Assembly (NCBI GenBank): GCA_937916365.1
Contig: CALFSY010000148.1
Span: forward strand, 1-6,801
Reading direction: 5' to 3'
Source: an uncultured Jannaschia sp.
Lineage (GTDB): Bacteria; Pseudomonadota; Alphaproteobacteria; Rhodobacterales; Rhodobacteraceae
Length of the DNA: 6,801 nt
A program made the translations under genes and the position numbers. The notes under the pieces were generated by a model, which was not told where the DNA came from, made no database searches, and saw only the letters and a program-made list of their open reading frames with translations. This document shows positions 1 to 4,899 of the stretch, piece by piece. Position 1 is the first letter of the stretch. Each line of letters opens with the position of its first letter.

Positions 1-418
1 GATACACCGCCGCAATGCGCAGCGCAAAATCCATCACCGATGGGCGACCGGCGGCGTGCAGTGTTGATTGCAAGGTGGCGTTTTTGCCCAATGGGGTGGC
101 GAACCCGCGCCAAAACCGCGCGAACGGAATACCAACCAACCCCCGATAGGCGCGCGTCCAACGTTTGTTCCCAAGCAGGCGAACGATCCAGGCAAACGTG
201 TTTCTGTCGCTTAACAAGACAGAAAACAGCGCCCAAATTATAAGAAACGCCGCAAAGGCGCGTGATAATAGATCCCCAAATCCAGTGACACCAAATAATA
301 TGCCGCCGACCACCCCAATAAAGGCCAGCGGCATGTCCCAGCGGATTTGGTGGGTGTGCTGTTCGTTAATGGGATTATCCCTTTGCCTTCGTTCAAATTC
401 TTTACAAACTATCACCAT
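1..418 (-). CDS. N-terminal part of an unrecognised membrane protein, cut by the window edge
   Basis: The minus strand is open for 139 codons from an ATG at 418-416 to the edge of the window, with no stop. A TAA codon lies directly before this ATG, so translation cannot start further upstream in this frame. The protein begins with a polar, charged segment of about 28 residues. Two hydrophobic stretches follow, at about residues 30-50 and 54-70, which look like a pair of membrane helices. After them comes a basic, aromatic-rich segment (residues 72-110, many R, W and F). No Shine-Dalgarno motif precedes the ATG; a second candidate start is the ATG at codon 29, just before the first helix. I do not recognise the family. 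The two helices followed by an Arg/Trp-rich linker loosely recall the N-termini of some large membrane-anchored repeat proteins, but this is a weak impression. The gene points away from the tRNA and is probably unrelated to the hyp operon. Confidence 0.65.
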   Translation of the reverse strand, partial: MVIVCKEFERRQRDNPINEQHTHQIRWDMPLAFIGVVGGILFGVTGFGDLLSRAFAAFLIIWALFSVLLSDRNTFAWIVRLLGNKRWTRAYRGLVGIPFARFWRGFATPLGKNATLQSTLHAAGRPSVMDFALRIAAVY

Positions 419-435
419 TTAGGGATAATTTTGAC

Positions 436-464
436 AGCATAGGGCGACCAAAATGTCGCCGCAA
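436..464 (-). promoter_or_regulatory. Candidate promoter for the left-edge membrane protein gene
   Basis: Read on the minus strand, TTGCGG (464-459) and TATGCT (441-436) are separated by exactly 17 nt, a sigma-70-like arrangement. Transcription would start near 429, leaving only about 10 nt before the ATG at 418; this would fit the absence of a ribosome binding site. The -35 hexamer is poor (3 of 6 consensus positions) and the -10 is moderate (4 of 6). Confidence 0.35.
443..460. repeat. Perfect 6-bp inverted repeat inside the candidate promoter
   Basis: GGCGAC (443-448) and GTCGCC (455-460) are perfect inverted copies separated by a 6-nt A/T-rich spacer, CAAAAT. The repeat lies between the candidate -35 and -10 of the left-edge gene, where a repressor dimer could bind. 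No T-run follows on either strand, so it does not look like an intrinsic terminator. Confidence 0.4.
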
Positions 465-577
465 GGTTATCCTGCCCCCATGGTTGATAAAACCGCGCCT
501 TGGGCGTTTGTGGGGGCCACGGTGCACGCGGGATCATACACAATCGTTTCAAACAATGCTTTTCCGTGGCTTGGGGC

Positions 578-606
578 TTGATCCCCCCGCCCTGTCGCCG
601 TAATGA
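578..606 (+). promoter_or_regulatory. Weak candidate promoter for tRNA-Gln
   Basis: TTGATC (578-583, matching TTGA of the -35 consensus) is followed 17 nt later by TAATGA (601-606), a poor -10. The start point would be near 613, giving a leader of roughly 18 nt before the mature tRNA 5' end. The spacing and position are right for a tRNA promoter but the -10 is weak, so this is only the best candidate in the gap. Confidence 0.25.
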
Positions 607-612
607 ACATTG

Positions 613-634
613 CACGATTGGGCACACGATTGGG
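613..634. repeat. 10-bp direct repeat at the 5' edge of the tRNA gene
   Basis: CACGATTGGG occurs at 613-622 and again at 625-634, a 12-nt period. The second copy runs into the first four bases (TGGG) of the tRNA acceptor stem. The pattern could come from slippage or be chance. Confidence 0.5.
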
Positions 635-705
635 GTGTAGCCAAGCGGTAAGGCAGCGGTTTTTGGTACCGTGTACCGTAGGTTCGAATCCTACCACCCC
701 AGCCA
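631..705 (+). tRNA. tRNA-Gln, anticodon UUG, CCA encoded
   Basis: The sequence folds into a complete cloverleaf. The acceptor stem pairs 631-637 (TGGGGTG) with 695-701 (CACCCCA) without mismatch. The D-stem is 640-642/652-654. The anticodon stem 656-660/668-672 carries one G-U pair at its outer end. The seven-base loop 661-667 has TTG at 663-665, which reads glutamine codons. The variable loop is 673-677, and the T-arm is GTAGG/CCTAC around the canonical TTCGAAT loop (683-689). The discriminator base is G702 and the CCA end is encoded at 703-705. The gene is convergent with hypX. Confidence 0.97.
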
Positions 706-708
706 CCC

Positions 709-740
709 ATCGTTCCGTGAAAAATCTATCGTTCGTGAAA
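709..740. repeat. Imperfect direct repeat just downstream of tRNA-Gln
   Basis: ATCGTTCCGTGAAA (709-722) and ATCGTTCGTGAAA (728-740) differ by a single base deletion and are spaced 19 nt apart. The core ATCGTT/AACGAT also recurs at 543-548, 791-796 and 836-841. No function is evident; the last copy is inside hypX. Confidence 0.45.
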
Positions 741-773
741 TGGGCAATCGCGATATTAGGCGCCATGCCTTTG

Positions 774-785
774 GGCAATATTGCC
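774..785. repeat. Perfect 12-bp palindrome between tRNA-Gln and hypX
   Basis: GGCAATATTGCC is fully self-complementary and lies in the 110-nt gap between two convergent genes. It could be a protein-binding site or a short hairpin. No U-tract follows in either direction, so it is not a typical intrinsic terminator. Confidence 0.4.
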
Positions 786-807
786 GCATCAACGATCCGG
801 TTTGATA

Positions 808-834
808 CCCATCGCTCACCCCACAGGTGATGGG
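808..834. repeat. Stem-loop spanning the hypX stop codon
   Basis: CCCATC (808-813) pairs with GATGGG (829-834). The arms extend through ACC/GGT next to the loop, with a small bulge. The structure covers the hypX stop (TGA, 818-816). It may stabilise the operon's 3' end or contribute to termination, but no T-run follows on the minus strand, so I do not call it a terminator. Confidence 0.35.
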
Positions 835-2498
835 AAACGATAAGGGCGGGATAGATAGTGTGGCGTTCGTGATTTCGGGACTTTGGTCATGAAATTATAA
901 CGCGCCACATGGTATGAGGTATCAAACCCGAAAAAGTTAAGCCGCATCGCCGAAAGCTCTGCCGCGCGAAAAGATGCCAATGGCCTGACGGCTTCGTCGG
1001 CCAAACGTTTTGCACGCTTTTCGCGCAAACGCTCACCATATTTTGGATCTGTCAGGGTGGATTGGATACGCTGGATCGCGGCACCTTTGCAATCTTCGGG
1101 GGACCCTGGGATCAGATCATCAATCAACCCGATTGTTTTGGCCCCGCGTGCCGATACCGGCAAACGGGTTTCCATCAGGGCTTGCGCGCCCTTAGGCCCC
1201 AACCTGCGTGGCAAAAGATAGGTCCAATATTCAGACCCATAAAGATTGCCCATATTCTTGTAATGGGGGTTTAACACAACACCGTCGCGGGCCAACACCT
1301 CATCCGCGGCCAGCGCCATAAACACCCCGCCTGCCCCGGCGTTGCCCCGCAACAATGACACAACCCATTGATCCGTCAGGTCAAGCAATGCCAGGCACAC
1401 ATCATCAATCGCCTCAATCACCGCCATTGAGGCATCGGCGGGGCTATCGCTGGCCTCAATCATGGCCAGATCAATCCCGTTTGACCAAAAATCTTCTCCA
1501 CCGGTCAAAAGGACGGCGCTCGCATCGCTTTGGCCTGCGTCCCGAATCGCGGCCTCTAGCGCGCGGCAACGCGACAGTGACATCGCCCCGTTGTAAAACG
1601 GAAACTGGATGATGGCGATATCATCTTGCCGATCATGGATCACGCGGCTGGGTTCTCCCGCCACCTGCACCTTGTGTGGCAGTGGTAGGTTAAGCAGGCG
1701 CAGCGCCTCAACCGCCGGCAGTTTCAGCGTGCGATCCTCGCCCGGGATGCCCACGCGCATTTGGCCGATCCAAACCGCACCATCGGTCGTGGCGCGCAAA
1801 ACGGCCTCATCCCCACGGCCCAAAATATCGCCCGCCTGCCCCGTGCCGTTGGCGGAATGGGCGTCATGCAACCACACATCATGCCCCCCGATGGTGTCCT
1901 TTACGCCTGGCGTTCCGTCGGCGGCACGTATGTGGCGCACCACATCACGGGTCGATAGAGTGGCCCAATCAATCCGCCGGTCTTGTTGGATCATGGCAGG
2001 GCGCGCGGCGGCAGGGCCATTATCGGGGGCGTGTGGCCCCTGCCTGGTATTGAACCGATCAAGCGCCTCGGTCACGGCGGCCACGGCGGCCTCGGTCACT
2101 TCACGGCGATATAGACTTGATTTCGTGGCGTCGCGCATCGCGAATGTTCGGTGTGCCCAAACGGGGCCGGCGTCCATTTCGGCTACGGCCTGAATAACAG
2201 TCACCCCCCAGGTTTGGTGCCCTTCAAGGATTGCCCAGTCAAGCGCACTGGGCCCTTTGTCACCGGATGGGCCGGGATGCACGATAAAACAGGGTATCGT
2301 TCGCCAAATAATTTCAGGGATCGCACGTTTCAAAAACGGCGCAAGGATTACGTTAGGCCGGGCGTCATTCACCGCACGCACGGTTGCCGCGTCATTGACA
2401 TCGAACACAACCGAAATCGTGTGCCCGGCTTCGGCTAGGTCTAGCCAAATCCGTTGTGTCAGGCTATTGAACGCATGGGTTAAGATAAAAATACGCAT
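816..2498 (-). CDS. hypX: HypX/HoxX, CO-forming hydrogenase maturation protein
   Basis: HypX makes the carbonyl ligand of the [NiFe] active site from the formyl group of N10-formyl-tetrahydrofolate, a route used in the presence of oxygen. The 560-residue protein has the family's two modules. The N-terminal formyltransferase-like domain (about 1-270) carries the HPGPSGDKGPSALDW motif with His74 and, further on, Asp109 in MDAGP. The C-terminal enoyl-CoA hydratase/isomerase-like domain (about 290-470) carries GGEDFWSNGIDL, RGNAGAGGVF and NPHYKNMGNLYGSEYW. In that last motif Tyr413 and Glu423 are ten residues apart, as I recall for the catalytic Tyr and Glu of Aquifex HypX. I start it at the ATG 2498-2496: AAGGA sits 7 nt upstream, and this ATG shares one base with the hypE stop (TGATG). 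A TTG two codons earlier is too close to the SD. It is the last gene of the operon. All key motifs look intact. Confidence 0.96.
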   Translation of the reverse strand: MRIFILTHAFNSLTQRIWLDLAEAGHTISVVFDVNDAATVRAVNDARPNVILAPFLKRAIPEIIWRTIPCFIVHPGPSGDKGPSALDWAILEGHQTWGVTVIQAVAEMDAGPVWAHRTFAMRDATKSSLYRREVTEAAVAAVTEALDRFNTRQGPHAPDNGPAAARPAMIQQDRRIDWATLSTRDVVRHIRAADGTPGVKDTIGGHDVWLHDAHSANGTGQAGDILGRGDEAVLRATTDGAVWIGQMRVGIPGEDRTLKLPAVEALRLLNLPLPHKVQVAGEPSRVIHDRQDDIAIIQFPFYNGAMSLSRCRALEAAIRDAGQSDASAVLLTGGEDFWSNGIDLAMIEASDSPADASMAVIEAIDDVCLALLDLTDQWVVSLLRGNAGAGGVFMALAADEVLARDGVVLNPHYKNMGNLYGSEYWTYLLPRRLGPKGAQALMETRLPVSARGAKTIGLIDDLIPGSPEDCKGAAIQRIQSTLTDPKYGERLREKRAKRLADEAVRPLASFRAAELSAMRLNFFGFDTSYHVARYNFMTKVPKSRTPHYLSRPYRFPSPVG

Positions 2499-3523
2499 CA
2501 GCAAATCCTTGGGAGTTGTTCACCCGCGATCCAATCCACCATACGTCGCCCGCCGAATACAGTGACCATTTCAACAAAATGATCGGCATCGGCCACCACT
2601 TGACCCACGATTGCCGCCATGCGACCCAGCGGATGGGATTTTAGCGCGGCAAGCGCAGTTTCGGCCTTTTCTTCCGGAACAACAGCCACAAGTTTGCCCT
2701 CGTTCGCAACATAAAGCGGATCCAACCCAAGGATTTCGCACGCCCCCGCCACCGCCGGGTGAATCGGCAGGGCCTCTTCGGACAGGGTGATGCCTACGCC
2801 ACTGGCTTGTGCGATTTCGTTCAAAACAGCGGCCAGTCCGCCGCGCGTTGGATCCCGCATCAACCGTGTGCTTGGCACCGCATCCAGCAACACACCGGCA
2901 AGTCCATTCAGCGCGGCACAATCGCTTTGAATATTGGTGTTTAAGTCAAACCCTTCGCGTTCGCCCATGACCGCCACACCGTGATCGCCCAACGTGCCCG
3001 AGACCAGCACAACATCCCCCGGCCTAGCGTTCCGCGCCGAAAGCGATACGCCATCGCGCACCTGGCCAAAACCCGTGGTGGTGATAAAAACACCATCTCC
3101 CTTGCCCCGTTCCACAACTTTGGTATCACCGGTCACAATTCGCACCCCAGCGTTTTGGGCCGCCGCCGCCATCGAAGCCACGATCCGCGCAAGATCGGAC
3201 AGCGGCAGCCCCTCTTCCAGGATAAACGCACAGGTCAACGCCACCGGATCGGCCCCACCCATTGCAACATCATTCACAGTGCCATTGACCGACAATGTGC
3301 CAATATCCCCGCCCGGGAAAAACAGCGGAGCGACAACAAATCCATCGGTCGACATGGCCATACGGCCCGCAGGGAAAGGCAGGATTGCTTGATCTTCCTC
3401 ACCCGTCAGGTCGGGGTTGTCGAAAGCCGCCACAAACAACCGTTGAATCAAATCGGCCATATCGCGCCCACCGGCGCCATGGCCCATCTCAACCACGCCC
3501 GTTTCTATCTTTGCATGCTTCAT
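2498..3523 (-). CDS. hypE: HypE, carbamoyl dehydratase making the cyanide ligand
   Basis: HypE accepts a carbamoyl group from HypF on its C-terminal cysteine and dehydrates it with ATP to a protein thiocyanate. It then passes cyanide to the iron held by HypC-HypD. The 341-residue length is normal for the family. The N-terminal motif MGHGAGGRDM (about residues 13-22) and the downstream STDGFVV, GGDIG and NDVAMGGA segments are the ATP-binding parts of the PurM/ThiL/SelD-like fold. GDTKVVERGKGDG, MRDPTRGGLA and NEGKLV are further family motifs. The protein ends exactly in PRIC, the invariant tail whose cysteine carries the ligand. Its ATG overlaps the hypD stop by 4 nt (ATGA) and its stop overlaps the hypX start by one base, so translation is probably coupled on both sides. 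The HypF partner is not in this window. Confidence 0.98.
   Translation of the reverse strand: MKHAKIETGVVEMGHGAGGRDMADLIQRLFVAAFDNPDLTGEEDQAILPFPAGRMAMSTDGFVVAPLFFPGGDIGTLSVNGTVNDVAMGGADPVALTCAFILEEGLPLSDLARIVASMAAAAQNAGVRIVTGDTKVVERGKGDGVFITTTGFGQVRDGVSLSARNARPGDVVLVSGTLGDHGVAVMGEREGFDLNTNIQSDCAALNGLAGVLLDAVPSTRLMRDPTRGGLAAVLNEIAQASGVGITLSEEALPIHPAVAGACEILGLDPLYVANEGKLVAVVPEEKAETALAALKSHPLGRMAAIVGQVVADADHFVEMVTVFGGRRMVDWIAGEQLPRIC
2506..2510 (-). promoter_or_regulatory. Ribosome binding site of hypX
   Basis: AAGGA on the minus strand, 7 nt before the ATG at 2498. It lies inside the last codons of hypE and decides for the ATG over the in-frame TTG at 2504. Confidence 0.7.
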
Positions 3524-4674
3524 TCGGCGGCTTCCATAACAGCAGGGGCCGGGGCAACACGGCGACGACCATATTTATAATAGGCCGCACACGCCCCTTC
3601 GTCGGACACCATGCATGACCCCAGCGGCGTTTGCGGCGTGCATTGTTTGCCAAACAGTTTGCAATCGGTGGGAATCGCCGCCCCCCGCAGGATTTTGGGG
3701 CAATCGCAGGCTTTGTTTTCTAACGCTTTTCTGGGTATCATGTTAAAGCGATGTTCGGCGTCGTATGCCGCATATTCCCCGCGCAATCGAAAGGCCGAAT
3801 ATGGCACATGCCCCAAACCCCGCCATTCAAAACTGCGGCGCAGTTCAAACACCTCGGCCACTAAGGCCTTGGCGGCTTCATTCCCCTGAGGGGTTACAGC
3901 GCGGGTGTATTGATTTTCAACCTCGGCACGGCCTGCGTTGATTTGACGGATCAACATCAAGATGGATTGCATAACATCAAGCGGTTCAAATCCGGCAATG
4001 ACCACGGGTTTGCGAAATTCTTCGGCAAAATATGCGTAGGGTTGTGACCCGATCACAACCGAAACATGGGCCGGGCCCAAGAAACCGTCGATTTCAACGG
4101 CCTCCATCTCACGGATTTCTGGGGCCTCAAGAATGTTTGTGATCGCCGCAGGTGTCAGCACGTGGTTGCAAAACACCGAAAAATTCCGCAGCCCTTTCAC
4201 CTTGGCCGCCTTAAGCGCCGCGGCGGTTGGGGGGGTTGTGGTTTCAAAACCGATGGCAAAAAACACGACCTCGCGCGTGGGCATATCTTCGGCGAGGCGC
4301 ACGGCCTCGAGGCTTGAGGAAACCATGCGAATATCGGCGCCTTCGGCCCGCGCACGCAGAAGGCTTTGTTTGCGCGACCCAGGCACGCGCAACATATCAC
4401 CATACGTGCATAACGTTATGTTATCTTGCTTTGCCAACGCGATGGCCATATCCAGCCGCGCCATAGGCAAAACACAAACAGGGCATCCAGGCCCGTGAAT
4501 CATGCGAACATTGGGCGGCAACAGATCTTTCACCCCATATCGAAAAATCGCATGGGTATGGCCGCCGCAAAATTCCATCAGACGATAAGACCGATCAATC
4601 TGTGCTTCGTCTGCGATCCGCAACGCGATGCTTTGGGCCAAATCAGGCGCCCGAAAATCCGCGATGTATTTCAT
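3520..4674 (-). CDS. hypD: HypD, Fe-S scaffold for Fe(CN)2CO assembly
   Basis: HypD forms the HypC-HypD complex in the cytoplasm on which the iron of the [NiFe] centre receives its CN and CO ligands before transfer to the large subunit. The 384-residue protein has the family motifs in order: MEFCGGHTHAI (Cys36), HGPGCPVCV (Cys64, Cys67), FAIGFETTTPPTA (139-151), FCNHVLTP, GFLGPAHVS and VIAGFEPLD. A C-terminal cysteine-rich part has Cys323, 325, 338, 345, 354 and 362, which includes the [4Fe-4S] ligands. No key residue is missing. After the last cysteine motif comes a short basic then Ala/Pro-rich tail. The start is supported by a near-perfect AGGAGGT 6 nt upstream, and the ATG overlaps the hypC stop (ATGA). 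The stop overlaps the hypE start in the same way. Confidence 0.98.
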   Translation of the reverse strand: MKYIADFRAPDLAQSIALRIADEAQIDRSYRLMEFCGGHTHAIFRYGVKDLLPPNVRMIHGPGCPVCVLPMARLDMAIALAKQDNITLCTYGDMLRVPGSRKQSLLRARAEGADIRMVSSSLEAVRLAEDMPTREVVFFAIGFETTTPPTAAALKAAKVKGLRNFSVFCNHVLTPAAITNILEAPEIREMEAVEIDGFLGPAHVSVVIGSQPYAYFAEEFRKPVVIAGFEPLDVMQSILMLIRQINAGRAEVENQYTRAVTPQGNEAAKALVAEVFELRRSFEWRGLGHVPYSAFRLRGEYAAYDAEHRFNMIPRKALENKACDCPKILRGAAIPTDCKLFGKQCTPQTPLGSCMVSDEGACAAYYKYGRRRVAPAPAVMEAAE

Positions 4675-4895
4675 GTGTGCACCTCCTCTAACGCAGCCAA
4701 GGCCTGCAGTGTGGCGGCAGCTTCATCGGGGTCAATCCGGCCCAAAGCAAACCCAACATGCACCAAAAGATACTCGCCAACCTTTACCGGCCCAACCAGG
4801 GTAACCGACACGTCAAGACGGGCACCGGATAACTCAACCTCGGCCATTTGATTATCTTTAACGGCAATCACCTGGGCGGGCACGGCATGGCACAT
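4671..4895 (-). CDS. hypC: HypC, small chaperone partner of HypD
   Basis: HypC-family proteins carry the Fe(CN)2CO precursor with HypD and bind the immature hydrogenase large subunit. The product is 74 residues, a normal size for the family. It begins MCHAVPAQV, with the essential Cys2 exposed once the initiator Met is removed, and has the conserved GEYLLVHVGFALGRID segment containing the functional histidine. Residue 3 is His where many family members have Leu or Ile; I cannot say how rare that is. The reading frame stays open upstream to 5000, but those codons are antisense-frame sequence within hupR, and only the ATG at 4895 leaves Cys2 in place. The gene starts 4 nt after the hupR stop and overlaps hypD by 4 nt. 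Confidence 0.96.
   Translation of the reverse strand: MCHAVPAQVIAVKDNQMAEVELSGARLDVSVTLVGPVKVGEYLLVHVGFALGRIDPDEAAATLQALAALEEVHT
4681..4687 (-). promoter_or_regulatory. Strong ribosome binding site of hypD
   Basis: AGGAGGT on the minus strand, 6 nt before the hypD ATG (4674). It is embedded in the last codons of hypC (Glu-Glu-Val). It is the best Shine-Dalgarno among the six operon genes and suggests hypD is translated at a high level or independently of coupling. Confidence 0.8.
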
Positions 4896-4899
4896 GGGT

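Noticed and set aside
412..627. 71-codon minus-strand open frame in the intergenic region
   Set aside because: No Shine-Dalgarno, no recognisable motif, low-complexity composition; it overlaps the candidate promoter and start of the left-edge gene.
467..778. 103-codon minus-strand open frame across the tRNA gene
   Set aside because: Its middle part (VGFEPT and the residues around it) is the antisense translation of the tRNA-Gln, a well-known false protein. The remaining 47-residue tail from the ATG at 610 has no ribosome binding site.
808..834. Intrinsic terminator at the end of hypX
   Set aside because: A bulged stem is present but no T-run follows on either strand, so only a stem-loop is claimed.
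1609..2193. 194-codon plus-strand open frame
   Set aside because: Antisense shadow of hypX, which carries clear family motifs on the other strand; the frame is rich in Ser/Arg/Ala as expected of a GC-rich reverse frame.
2499..2504. TTG start for hypX two codons upstream of the ATG
   Set aside because: Only 1 nt separates it from the AAGGA motif, whereas the ATG at 2498 has a 7-nt spacing and the TGATG junction.
2981..3580. 199-codon plus-strand open frame
   Set aside because: Antisense shadow of hypE and the end of hypD.
4133..4498. 121-codon plus-strand open frame
   Set aside because: Antisense shadow within hypD; no start signal or domain.
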